Assembly: GCF_000421465.1 (NCBI RefSeq)
Contig: NZ_ATXB01000001.1
Span: 434,001 to 498,000 of the forward strand
Source: Methylohalobius crimeensis 10Ki
Lineage (GTDB): Bacteria; Pseudomonadota; Gammaproteobacteria; Methylococcales; Methylothermaceae
Length of the DNA: 64,000 nt
Direction: 5' to 3'
Under the pieces are notes generated by a model, which ran no database searches, was not told where the DNA came from, and was given only the letters and a program-made list of their open reading frames with translations. The translations under genes were made by a program, and so were the position numbers. Of the stretch, positions 49,809 through 57,577 are shown in pieces. How positions within the stretch are numbered: position 1 is the stretch's first letter; every line of letters starts with the position of its first letter.

Positions 49809-49873
49809 GGAGCCCTCCTTGATTGCAAATAGGGAAGCCGTCCCTGGCTGGTTGATTCCCGAAGGTTGGAAAA

Positions 49874-50188
49874 TTATTCCGCGACGACCGAACCTTGATT
49901 GGCCTGAGCGTCGCTCAACAGTCCGCCTTTGGCGACGTTGGCGGAGTTCTTGACGTTGGCCCGGTTGCTGACGGTCGAGTTCTTCACGGTGGAGCCCTTG
50001 ATCTTGACCGAACCCTGGTTGGCTTCGGCGTCGCCCAACAGCCCGCCTTGGGCGATGTTGGCGGAGTTCTTGATGTTGGCCCGGTTGGTGATGGTGGAGT
50101 TTTTGATCTTGGAACCTGCGGCCATCGCGCCGGTAGCCATGCTCATGCCCAGGATCGCTGCGGTCAGTACGGTGAAGGTTTTGTTCAT
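49874..50188 (-). CDS. Asn/Ser-rich tandem-repeat secreted protein, copy 1
   Basis: 104 residues: a signal peptide (LTAAILGMSMATGAMA) followed by two ~39-residue repeats. The first contains IKNSTITNRANIKNSANIAQ and GGLLGDAEANQGSV; the second contains VKNSTVSNRANVKNSANVAK and GGLLSDAQANQGSV. Spaced N, S and Q with glycine turns is reminiscent of curlin-type or other beta-solenoid fibre subunits, but the sequence is not that of CsgA. It is nearly identical to the protein at 50655-50969, including the DNA, so it arose by recent duplication. The function is unknown. Confidence 0.65.
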   Translation of the reverse strand: MNKTFTVLTAAILGMSMATGAMAAGSKIKNSTITNRANIKNSANIAQGGLLGDAEANQGSVKIKGSTVKNSTVSNRANVKNSANVAKGGLLSDAQANQGSVVAE

Positions 50189-50654
50189 GATTAGATCTCC
50201 TGTGGTAGTTGGCTGTGTATTTGCCTCTTGGCAAAATTGATTGTAGTTGAGTCGAGAGAAACATATAAGGCGTGAGTGTCATTTCGTTCTCTCTTACTCG
50301 TCTCTGATACACGGACACGACGAGTATTTTCCGCCAAAAAATTTATAAGAATTTTGCATATGTATATATGATTATGTTGACTCGTAGGAGCGATCGCTAA
50401 TTGGAGCATATCGGCGGAAAAGAGCATTTTTTCGCGTTGCCAAAGGGGATCGGCGGTGAAAGTGCGGCGACGATAAGGGGAGATGGAGTCAATGGGAAGT
50501 GCGAATCGAGAATCCAGGCGGAGTGTTTTAGGTCCGCGAAGGAGGCAGGAAAGGTGGAATTTAGGAGAGGGGCGGAGTTCGGCAAGCGCTTGAGGGACGC
50601 CTGGATTCCCCGGGTAAGCCGTCCCTGGCTGTTTGATTCCCGAGGTTGGAAAAT
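50189..50654 (-). promoter_or_regulatory. Leader region of repeat-protein copy 1, duplicated upstream of copy 2
   Basis: No gene is seen here. On the minus strand a block near 50306-50345, GGACACGACGAGTATTTTCC and CGCCAAAAAATT on the plus strand, resembles the block at 51087-51127, and both are followed by an AT-rich stretch (ATATGTATATATG). A second shared block is GATTGTAGTTGAGTCGAGAG near 50239-50258 and 51018-51037. This suggests duplicated promoter and leader DNA. The part at 50400-50654 adjoining copy 2 holds no feature that I recognise; it may be the tail of copy 2's transcript region. Confidence 0.5.
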
Positions 50655-50969
50655 TTATTCCACGACGATCGATCCTTGATTGGCCTGGGCGTCGCCCAAC
50701 AGTCCGCCTTTGGCGACGTTGGCGGAATTTTGGACGTTGGCCCGGTTGCTGATGGTCGAGTTCTTCACGGTGGAGCCCTTGATCTTGACCGAACCCTGGT
50801 TGGCTTCGGCGTCGCCCAACAGCCCGCCTTGGGCGATGTTGGCGGAGTTCTTAATGTTGGCCCGGTTGGTGATGGTGGAGTTTTTGATCTTGGAACCTGC
50901 GGCCATCGCGCCGGTAGCCATGCTCATGCCCAGGATCGCTGCGGTCAGTACGGTGAAGGTTTTGTTCAT
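50655..50969 (-). CDS. Asn/Ser-rich tandem-repeat secreted protein, copy 2
   Basis: 104 residues from ATG 50969 (MNKTFTVLTAAILGMSMATG). It differs from copy 1 at only a handful of residues in the second repeat and at the end (TISNRANVQNSAN for TVSNRANVKNSAN; LLGDAQANQGSIVVE for LLSDAQANQGSVVAE). It has the same signal peptide and the same two-repeat architecture. The high DNA identity extends into the flanks. It may be a second subunit of the same fibre or a dosage duplicate. Confidence 0.65.
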   Translation of the reverse strand: MNKTFTVLTAAILGMSMATGAMAAGSKIKNSTITNRANIKNSANIAQGGLLGDAEANQGSVKIKGSTVKNSTISNRANVQNSANVAKGGLLGDAQANQGSIVVE

Positions 50970-51138
50970 GATTAGATCTCCTATTGACATTTGAGTGTTC
51001 TTGCCTGTTGGCAATCTCGATTGTAGTTGAGTCGAGAGGAATTAAAAATGAATTCGTTGCGGCGTCCTCTGTCTCTCGCCCTTGTAACACGGACGCGAAA
51101 TGTTTTTTCCGCCAAAATTGTTTATGGTATTTTTTTAT
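50970..51138 (-). promoter_or_regulatory. Leader region of repeat-protein copy 2, adjoining the APE cluster
   Basis: AT-rich DNA with the duplicated blocks described at 50189-50654. It directly adjoins the first ketosynthase reading frame of the APE cluster on the other strand, which appears to start within it (ATG 51139). No other gene is seen. Confidence 0.5.
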
Positions 51139-52260
51139 ATGTATATTCCATGCTTTTTCTATGCCGTTTCTGAGTCGGGTAAACAGGCGGGCCACAAGCT
51201 TTCAGGTCCGGTTTCGAGGGCGGTTTTTGCCATCGAAGACGCACGATTGGCGGAAGTGCCGTCCTCGCAGGCCCGCTATCGTTCCCGCAGCAATCGCCTG
51301 CTGATGACGGTACTGGACGAGGTTCGAGAAAGACTGAGGGGGTACCCTCCGGATCGGATTGGGGTAGTCATCGGCACTTCCAGCGCGGGGATCGCGGAAG
51401 GCGAGGCGGCGCTGAAATATCGGCTGCATCGAGGCGCCATGCCGCCATGGTTTCACTATAAACAGCAGGAGTTGGGCGGGGCGGCGGAGTTTGCCGCCCG
51501 TTGGCTGGGGATTCGGGGGCCGGCTTATACGGTATCCACCAGTTGCGCCTCCGGGGCGCATGCCCTGGTCTGCGCCGGAAATCTGCTACGCTTGAAAATA
51601 TGCGACGCGGTGGTCGCCGCCGGCGTGGAAACCTTATCCGGCACCACCGTGCAAGGGTTCGCTTCTCTGGGGGCGTTGAGCGGAACCCGCTGCAATCCCT
51701 TCAGTCGCCACCGCGACGGCACGATACTGGGCGAAGGGGCGGCGGTATTTCTGCTTACCCGGAATTTCGCGCCTTTGGCTTTGATGGGAGCGGGAATGAG
51801 TTCGGATGCCTATCACCTGTCGGCGCCCGATCCCGCCGGTCGCGGCGCAAAGCTGGCGATGTCCCGGGCGCTGCGAGAGGCCGGCTTGGGTCCGCAGGAT
51901 ATCGGCTATCTCAATTTGCACGGCACCGCCACCGGGCATAACGATGCCATGGAGGCCCGGGCGGTGCGTGCCCTGTTTGGAGATGCGCCGCCGCCGAGCA
52001 GCAGCACCAAGCCGCTTACCGGCCACTGCCTGGGGGCGTCCGGCGCGGTGGAGGCGGCCATTTGCGGGGAGGCATTGCTCGATTTGGACAAACCCCTGCC
52101 TCGGCACGAATGGGACGGTTGCGGCGACCCGGAATTACCCGCGTTGCATTTCACCGATGGGCGTGAAAAAATTAATCCGGATAAACCATTCTGTATGAGC
52201 AACACCTACGCTTTCGGCGGCGCCAACATTTCCTTGATCTTGGGCCGCGCGGATTTATGA
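51139..52260 (+). CDS. Beta-ketoacyl synthase, ApeO-like, with abnormal N-terminus
   Basis: 373 residues from ATG 51139; 51100 is an alternative. The catalytic Cys is in YTVSTSCASGAHALV, and the two His are in LNLHGTATGHN and STKPLTGHCLGASG. The normal ketosynthase first strand (an 'A.G.I.alG' start) is missing: the first ~25 residues (MYIPCFFYAVSESGKQAG) come from AT-rich repeat-protein leader DNA. ApeO and the CLF-like ApeC are thought to form the chain-extending dimer. It overlaps the next gene's ATG (ATGA). It is either recently truncated or starts further upstream in a way that I cannot recognise. Confidence 0.75.
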   Translation: MYIPCFFYAVSESGKQAGHKLSGPVSRAVFAIEDARLAEVPSSQARYRSRSNRLLMTVLDEVRERLRGYPPDRIGVVIGTSSAGIAEGEAALKYRLHRGAMPPWFHYKQQELGGAAEFAARWLGIRGPAYTVSTSCASGAHALVCAGNLLRLKICDAVVAAGVETLSGTTVQGFASLGALSGTRCNPFSRHRDGTILGEGAAVFLLTRNFAPLALMGAGMSSDAYHLSAPDPAGRGAKLAMSRALREAGLGPQDIGYLNLHGTATGHNDAMEARAVRALFGDAPPPSSSTKPLTGHCLGASGAVEAAICGEALLDLDKPLPRHEWDGCGDPELPALHFTDGREKINPDKPFCMSNTYAFGGANISLILGRADL

Positions 52261-52724
52261 ATTACGATCCCCGCCGTTTTCCCCTGGCCAGCCTGTTGCC
52301 CCAGTCCGGCGATATGCTGCTGCTCGACCGTTTGCTGGAAGTGACCGATGAAGCCGCCACCGCCGCCTTGACGGTCCGGGACGATCATCTGTTTTCCCTG
52401 CCCGGCGGCAGCGTGCCGGCATGGGTGGGTTTGGAGTACATGGCCCAGGCCGTGGCGGCCTGGTCGGGCTATCACTGTCGCCGCCGGGGGGAACCGATCC
52501 GGCCCGGCCTGTTGTTGGGCTCCCGCCGATTCGACCTCGAGACGGCGGAATTTGCCTGCGGCAGCACCTTGACGGTGCGGGGAGAGCGGGTGTTCGAGGC
52601 CGCCAACGATATGTGCGTATTCGATTGCGTGATCGAGGATTCCAGGCCCGTGGCCCGGGCCCGCTTGAACGTGTTGTTGCCCCCCGACCTGAAGCCATTC
52701 CTGCGAGGAGAAATGACATCATGA
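52257..52724 (+). CDS. APE dehydratase, hotdog fold (ApeP-like)
   Basis: 155 residues. It is a hotdog-fold hydro-lyase homologue. Its signature is GGSVPAWVGLEYMAQAVAAW (~51-70), matching the ApeP pattern; the FabA/FabZ catalytic His may be DDHLFSLPGG's His. In APE synthesis ApeP and ApeI are heterodimeric dehydratases acting on 3-hydroxyacyl-ACP. It overlaps the genes on both sides by four bases (ATGA), consistent with one transcript. Confidence 0.82.
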   Translation: MNYDPRRFPLASLLPQSGDMLLLDRLLEVTDEAATAALTVRDDHLFSLPGGSVPAWVGLEYMAQAVAAWSGYHCRRRGEPIRPGLLLGSRRFDLETAEFACGSTLTVRGERVFEAANDMCVFDCVIEDSRPVARARLNVLLPPDLKPFLRGEMTS

Positions 52725-53452
52725 GCCGAAAAACCGTCTTGATCACCGGCGCGAGCCGGGGGATCGGCCGCGCCATTGCCTGTCGTCTGGCGCGCGAAGG
52801 CTACGATCTGGTACTCCATTGCCGAAGCCGGCTGTCTTTGTTGGAGGATTTGGCGGAGGAGTTGCGCGAAGCTCAGGATGTTTGGATTCGCCTGCTGCAA
52901 TTCGATCTGGCCGACCGCGGCGGCGCGCGCGCGGCATTGGAGCGCGATATGGCGGCCCACGGGGCCTATTACGGGGTGGTTTGCAACGCCGGTCTGGCCC
53001 GGGATGCCGTCTTTCCGGCCCTGACCGACGAGGATTGGGATCAGGTGGTCCACACCAATCTGGACGGTTTTTATAACGTCCTCCATCCGCTGGTCATGCC
53101 CATGATCCGGCGGCGCCGGCCGGGCCGCATCGTGACCCTGGCCTCGGTGTCCGGCTTGATCGGCAATCGCGGCCAGGTGAATTACAGCGCCGCCAAGGCG
53201 GGCATTATCGGTGCTACCAAGGCGCTGGCGTTGGAGCTGGCCAAGCGTCAGATCACCGTGAACTGCGTTGCACCGGGGTTGATCGAAACCGATATGGTGG
53301 AAGAACTGCCTTTGGACGAAATCAAGGCCATGATTCCGCAAAGACGCCTCGGCCGACCCGAAGAGGTGGCGGGCTTGGTGGCGTTTCTCCTCTCGGAAGA
53401 GGCAGCATACCTGACCCGCCAAGTGATCTCCGTCAATGGAGGCTTGTGTTGA
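52721..53452 (+). CDS. 3-oxoacyl-ACP reductase, SDR family (ApeQ-like)
   Basis: 243 residues from ATG 52721. NADP-binding TGASRGIGRAIACRLA (~9-24), the Ser of TLASVSGLIGNRGQ and the catalytic YSAAKAG (~152-158) are present, and the C-terminal NGGLC is a family end. It reduces beta-ketoacyl-ACP in the polyene cycle. It overlaps both neighbours by ATGA-type junctions. Confidence 0.92.
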   Translation: MSRKTVLITGASRGIGRAIACRLAREGYDLVLHCRSRLSLLEDLAEELREAQDVWIRLLQFDLADRGGARAALERDMAAHGAYYGVVCNAGLARDAVFPALTDEDWDQVVHTNLDGFYNVLHPLVMPMIRRRRPGRIVTLASVSGLIGNRGQVNYSAAKAGIIGATKALALELAKRQITVNCVAPGLIETDMVEELPLDEIKAMIPQRRLGRPEEVAGLVAFLLSEEAAYLTRQVISVNGGLC

Positions 53453-54675
53453 TGCGGCGGGTGGTGGTGACCGGTATGGCGGGAATTTCCGGGCTGGGGC
53501 ACGACTGGCCCTCCATTCTTGCCCGTCTGGAAGCGCAGCGCAATATCGTCAGGCGCATGCCTGATTGGGCCGTCTACGAGGGGTTGCATTGCCAGTTGGG
53601 GGCGCCGGTGACCGATTTCGAGCCGCCCGCCCATTACACCCGCAAGCAGACCCGCAGCATGGGGCGGGTGGCCCTGATGGCGGTGCGGGCCAGCGAGCGG
53701 GCCCTGGACGACGCCGGTCTGCTGGGCGATCCGGTGGTGGCTTCGGGGCGCACCGGAGTAGCTTACGGGTCCTCGGTGGGGTCGACGCCGGCCATCGCCG
53801 ACTTCGGTTATATGTTGTTGAAGCACAAAATCGGTGCCCTCAACGCCAACACTTATCTGAAAATGATGGGCCATACCACCGCCGTCAACGTGGCCCTGTT
53901 TTTCCAGGTCCAGGGACGGGTCATTCCGGCGGTGAGCGCCTGTACCTCCGGCAGCCAGGCCATCGGTTTCGCTTATGAGGCGATTCAGAACGGCCGCCAG
54001 GAGGTAATGATCGCCGGGGGTGCCGAGGAGTTGTGTCCCACCGAGGTGGCGGTATTCGATACGCTTTATGCCGCCAGTACCCGTGACTGCCCCGAAGCCA
54101 CGCCGCGCCCCTTCGACGCCGAGCGCGACGGCCTGGTGCTGGGCGAGGGCGCCTGCACCTTGGTTTTGGAAGAGCGGGAACGGGCCTTGGCGCGGGGGGC
54201 GCCGATATACGCCGAAGTGATCGGTTTCGGCACCAACTCCGACGGTTCCCACGTGACCCAGCCGTCGCGTGCCACCATGCGGGTGGCGATGGAATTGGCC
54301 CTTGCCGACGCCGACCTGCCGCCGGAGGCGATCGGCTATGTCAGCGCCCACGGAACGGGGACGCGCCATGGAGACGTGGCCGAGAGCTGGGCCACTTGCG
54401 ATGTCTACGGCGATCGGGTCCCGGTCAGCACCCTCAAGAGTTATACCGGCCATACGCTGGGCGCGTGCGGTGCGCTGGAGGCGTGGGTGGCGATCGAGAT
54501 GATGCGGGGCGGCGTCTTTCATCCCAATCTCAACCTCACCGCCGTCGATCCCGAATGCGCGCCGCTGAATTACATCGTGGGGGATATGCGTCCCATCGGT
54601 TGCGAAGCGGTGGCGAGCCACAATTTCGCCTTCGGGGGCATCAACACCGCCTTGATTTTCCGACGGCATGATTAA
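53452..54675 (+). CDS. Beta-ketoacyl synthase, ApeR-like
   Basis: 407 residues from ATG 53452, with AATGGAGG upstream inside the previous gene. The catalytic Cys is in VSACTSGSQAIGFA (~163-176); His residues are in GYVSAHGTGTRHGD and LKSYTGHTLGACG. It is a complete ketosynthase with normal N-terminus (RRVVVTGMAGISG). In APE clusters a third ketosynthase acts on the initial condensation with the aryl starter. It overlaps the next gene by eight bases. Confidence 0.88.
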   Translation: MRRVVVTGMAGISGLGHDWPSILARLEAQRNIVRRMPDWAVYEGLHCQLGAPVTDFEPPAHYTRKQTRSMGRVALMAVRASERALDDAGLLGDPVVASGRTGVAYGSSVGSTPAIADFGYMLLKHKIGALNANTYLKMMGHTTAVNVALFFQVQGRVIPAVSACTSGSQAIGFAYEAIQNGRQEVMIAGGAEELCPTEVAVFDTLYAASTRDCPEATPRPFDAERDGLVLGEGACTLVLEERERALARGAPIYAEVIGFGTNSDGSHVTQPSRATMRVAMELALADADLPPEAIGYVSAHGTGTRHGDVAESWATCDVYGDRVPVSTLKSYTGHTLGACGALEAWVAIEMMRGGVFHPNLNLTAVDPECAPLNYIVGDMRPIGCEAVASHNFAFGGINTALIFRRHD

Positions 54676-55420
54676 GTTTCAGGTCAAATGTTGGCGCGCC
54701 TGGCTGCCGCCGGAGCTGCGTCCCGACCCGGTGGCATCGAAAGTGGGCGCGCTGTTGCCGGGCGATGCACCGGATGTGTCCTTTCTTCCCTTGATGCAGC
54801 GACGGCGGCTGTCGCCCATGGCCCGGGCCGCGGTCGCAGCGGCTTGGCCATGTCTGGCGAAAGAGGTTGAAATTCCCGTCATCTGTTGTTCGCTGCACGG
54901 AGAAACCCGCCATTGCTTTGGCATTTTGAGCGCTTTGGCCGAGGCCGACGAAGTCTCGCCGAGCCAATTCGCTCTGTCGGTGCATAGTGCGGTCGGCGGT
55001 TTGCTGACTCAGCTGATCGGAAGCCAAGCGCCGTGTCTGGTCATTGCGCCGGGGAGCGAGGGCTATGCGGCGGCGTTGTTGGATGCGGCCGGCTTTTTGT
55101 TGTTTCAGGAAGGTGGGGGAGGCGAGGGAATGAGCGCCTCGCAAGAAGTGCTCGTACTCTGGCACGAGCAACCCTTGCCCGCCGTCTATCATCCTTATGC
55201 GCCTGATCCTCCCGGCGTAATGGCCTTGGCGGTGCGCTTGGGTGCTTGGCGGGGACAAGGCACCGCCCTAACGGTTGATCGGGTGCCGGGGAAGGGGACG
55301 GATCGATCGGCGGAAAAAAGCCCGTTGGTACGGGTGATCGAGGGATTTAGCGCCGGGGTTGATCGATGGATATCGGCGGCCGAGGGAGCCCAGTGGCACT
55401 GGGAGTTGGAACATGTTTGA
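54668..55420 (+). CDS. Beta-ketoacyl synthase N-terminal-like protein (ApeC-type chain-length factor)
   Basis: 250 residues. It is shorter than a ketosynthase and lacks a Cys-His-His set. The N-terminal ~150 residues match the PF13723-type ketosynthase N-terminal region (DVSFLPLMQRRRLSPMARAA, then HGETRHCFGILSALAEADEV and FALSVHSAVGGLLTQLIGS). ApeC acts as a CLF-like partner of ApeO. A low-complexity Gly/Glu patch lies at ~150-160. It overlaps the following acyltransferase gene by eight bases. Confidence 0.78.
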   Translation: MIKFQVKCWRAWLPPELRPDPVASKVGALLPGDAPDVSFLPLMQRRRLSPMARAAVAAAWPCLAKEVEIPVICCSLHGETRHCFGILSALAEADEVSPSQFALSVHSAVGGLLTQLIGSQAPCLVIAPGSEGYAAALLDAAGFLLFQEGGGGEGMSASQEVLVLWHEQPLPAVYHPYAPDPPGVMALAVRLGAWRGQGTALTVDRVPGKGTDRSAEKSPLVRVIEGFSAGVDRWISAAEGAQWHWELEHV

Positions 55421-56216
55421 TCGCGCTTGGCGGGTGATCGCCACGGCTTTGAGTTTTGGCGTCTACGGCTTGGGCTCCCTGCTGCTCTGGTACGGCGTCT
55501 ATCCGCTCACCTTCTGGCGGGTGCTGCCGGCTCGGCGGGGAGCGTACGCCCGTCGCCTGAGTCATCGGGCGTTCCGCTTTCTCACCGGTTTCATGGCGTG
55601 GGTGGGCATGTGGCGTTATGAGGTCGAGAAGGCGGATAGGCTCCAGCAATCCGGGCGGATCGTTGTCGCCAATCATCCCTCGTTTCTGGATATTCTGCTG
55701 TTGTTTTCCCGGCTGGAAAACGCGGTTTGCATCGTTAAGCCGAGCTTGGCGGCGGTGCCGCTGGTGGGACGCCCGATTCGCTGCTGCAGGCACTTGCCCG
55801 CCGAAGACTCGCGAGTGCTGGTGTCGGAAGCGGTTCGGGCGCTGCATGAAGGGGCGTGTTTGATTTTATTTCCCCAGGGCACCCGGACGCTGCCGGGTCG
55901 CGAGATTCGCTTTCAACGCAGCGTGGCCCGCATTGCCCTGGAGGCGGGCGTGCCCATGGTGCCGGTCTATTTCGATTATCGGCCGCTGCTTTTTGGCAAG
56001 CACCAGCGCTGGTACCATGTTCCCGCGGTCAAGCCCCGGGTCCGGATGACGGTCGGCGAGGAAATCCAACCCGCCGAGATCATCGGGGAGGAGTTGCCGC
56101 TTTCCATCGCCAGCCGGCGGCTGAGCCGCTGGTTGGAACGTTATTTCACAGCCTGGGAGCGCCGGCATGGATTCGTTGGAAACAGAGATCAAACTGTTGA
56201 TCATCCAAATCTTTGA
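55413..56216 (+). CDS. 1-acyl-glycerol-phosphate-acyltransferase-like (PlsC family, ApeD-like)
   Basis: 267 residues from ATG 55413. One N-terminal membrane segment (~8-35) precedes the PlsC domain: IVVANHPSFLDILLLFSRLE (HxxxxD motif, ~85-104) and LILFPQGTRTLPGREIRFQR (substrate-binding). It would attach the aryl-polyene carboxylate to a glycerol or lipid acceptor. The coding end overlaps the ACP gene by 50 bases, so the true stop may be as given or the ACP starts internally; the ACP frame is well supported. Confidence 0.85.
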   Translation: MFDRAWRVIATALSFGVYGLGSLLLWYGVYPLTFWRVLPARRGAYARRLSHRAFRFLTGFMAWVGMWRYEVEKADRLQQSGRIVVANHPSFLDILLLFSRLENAVCIVKPSLAAVPLVGRPIRCCRHLPAEDSRVLVSEAVRALHEGACLILFPQGTRTLPGREIRFQRSVARIALEAGVPMVPVYFDYRPLLFGKHQRWYHVPAVKPRVRMTVGEEIQPAEIIGEELPLSIASRRLSRWLERYFTAWERRHGFVGNRDQTVDHPNL

Positions 56217-56430
56217 TCTGGAAGGCTTGGCCCCCGCCGATATCGACAGCGGGGCGCCTTTATTCGGTGCCGGTCTTGGCCTCGATTCCATCGATGCGCT
56301 AGAATTAGGTTTGGCCTTGAAACAACGCTACGGAATCAGCATTACCCATCAAACCCCCCAGGTCCGCGAGATATTCGCCTCGGTCTCCGACCTGGCCGGA
56401 TTCATCCGCCGCTCCCGACCATCCGAATGA
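56167..56430 (+). CDS. Acyl carrier protein, APE-type (ApeE-like)
   Basis: 87 residues. The phosphopantetheine Ser is in GLGLDSIDALELGLALKQ (~36-53). It overlaps the preceding acyltransferase gene by 50 bases and the next ACP by four (ATGA). APE clusters usually have two ACPs, one for elongation and one for a specialised step. Confidence 0.85.
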   Translation: MDSLETEIKLLIIQIFDLEGLAPADIDSGAPLFGAGLGLDSIDALELGLALKQRYGISITHQTPQVREIFASVSDLAGFIRRSRPSE

Positions 56431-56672
56431 AAGACCAAAACGAGATTCTCGTCACCTTGAAACAATTGTTCGAGGAAATGTTCGAAATCGATCCCGCTCA
56501 GGTCGAGCTCGACACCAGTTTCCGCGAACTGGACATCGACAGCATCGATGCGGTGGATCTGATGGTGCGTCTGCACGAGATCATCGGTCGGCGCATCCGC
56601 CCGGAAGACTTCAAGGGCATCCAGACGGTGGGAGACGTGGTGGCGGTCATCCATCGCATGCAGAGGCCGTGA
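56427..56672 (+). CDS. Acyl carrier protein, APE-type (ApeF-like)
   Basis: 81 residues. The attachment Ser is in FRELDIDSIDAVDLMVRLHE. This DSIDAVDL block is acidic and differs from the DSIDALEL of the upstream ACP, so the two may serve different enzymes. Confidence 0.85.
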   Translation: MKDQNEILVTLKQLFEEMFEIDPAQVELDTSFRELDIDSIDAVDLMVRLHEIIGRRIRPEDFKGIQTVGDVVAVIHRMQRP

Positions 56673-56679
56673 CCGCAGC

Positions 56680-57228
56680 GTGACGATCCGGCGAATCGGG
56701 TTATTCGTCTTGGTGCTGTTGACTTTGGCCTATCCGGTTCTGATCTACTTTTCCCTGCAGCGCTTCGATCCCCGCTGGCTGCTGGCGATGCTGGCCGCTT
56801 TGCTGGGGTTGCGCGGTGCTTGGGCCGGCTGGGGCGTGATGGGCTGGGGTCCCGCTCTGGTGGCCTTGGGCCTGATGGCCTGGGGCAGGCAGTTGTCGGT
56901 CATGCTCTATCCGGTATTGATCAATGGGTTCTTTTTGCTGTGGTTCGCCGTCTCTCTGATTCGCCCGCCTTCCATGGTCGAGCGCTTGGCGCGCCTGAGC
57001 GATCCCGATTTGCCTCCCGAAGGGGTGCGCTATACCCGTCGGGTGACCTGGGTATGGAGCGGTTTCTTTCTTCTCAACGGGTCTGTCGCCGCGATCACCG
57101 TGGCGCTCGGGAACCTGGAGCTGTGGACTTTTTATAATGGTTTGCTGGCCTATTTGTTGATGGGATTGCTGATGGCAGTGGAATATTGGGTGCGGCGTCG
57201 GATGAAGCGCGTCAACGGACATGCCTGA
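56680..57228 (+). CDS. Membrane protein of the APE cluster (ApeG/COG4648-like)
   Basis: 182 residues from GTG 56680, with five or six membrane segments (~5-27, ~35-50, ~53-70, ~75-95, ~127-150, ~155-170). IRPPSMVERLARLSDPDLPP followed by GVRYTRRVTWVWSGFFLLNG is the diagnostic core of the COG4648 proteins found in APE clusters. The exact role is not established; it probably helps in membrane anchoring of the assembly. Confidence 0.8.
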   Translation: MTIRRIGLFVLVLLTLAYPVLIYFSLQRFDPRWLLAMLAALLGLRGAWAGWGVMGWGPALVALGLMAWGRQLSVMLYPVLINGFFLLWFAVSLIRPPSMVERLARLSDPDLPPEGVRYTRRVTWVWSGFFLLNGSVAAITVALGNLELWTFYNGLLAYLLMGLLMAVEYWVRRRMKRVNGHA

Positions 57229-57577
57229 GCCGGTGGTGTGGCCGCAGATCCGGGGGCGAGAACGGGACGGGAACAGCATCGTCCTGGGGCTTCGCTTGCC
57301 GCGGGAGCTGGCTTATTTCGAGGGGCATTTCGAGGACTGCCCGATTCTGCCCGGCGTGGTGCAGATTCACTGGGCGGGCTTGCTGTTTCTGCGCGAATTC
57401 GACGCGGACTTGGTTTTGCAGCGCATGGAGGTGGTCAAATTCAAACGCCTGCTGGTGCCGGAAATGGAGGTGACCCTGCAATTGGATTACGATCCCGAAC
57501 GTTTGCGTTTGGCTTTCCATTACCGTGCCGGCTCGGTGGAAAACAGTTCCGGCCGCTTGTATTGGAGTAAAAAATGA
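57221..57577 (+). CDS. APE dehydratase, hotdog fold (ApeI-like)
   Basis: 118 residues. YFEGHFEDCPILPGVVQIHW (~35-54) is the hotdog active-site motif (FxGHFxxxPILPGV) with catalytic His. It is the second subunit of the ApeI:ApeP dehydratase. It overlaps its neighbours by a few bases. Confidence 0.86.
   Translation: MPEPVVWPQIRGRERDGNSIVLGLRLPRELAYFEGHFEDCPILPGVVQIHWAGLLFLREFDADLVLQRMEVVKFKRLLVPEMEVTLQLDYDPERLRLAFHYRAGSVENSSGRLYWSKK

Noticed and set aside
53248-54669. Minus-strand ORF of 473 codons opposite the APE ketosynthase
   Set aside because: Antisense to a complete ketosynthase; composition rich in His/Arg/Gly with no domain.
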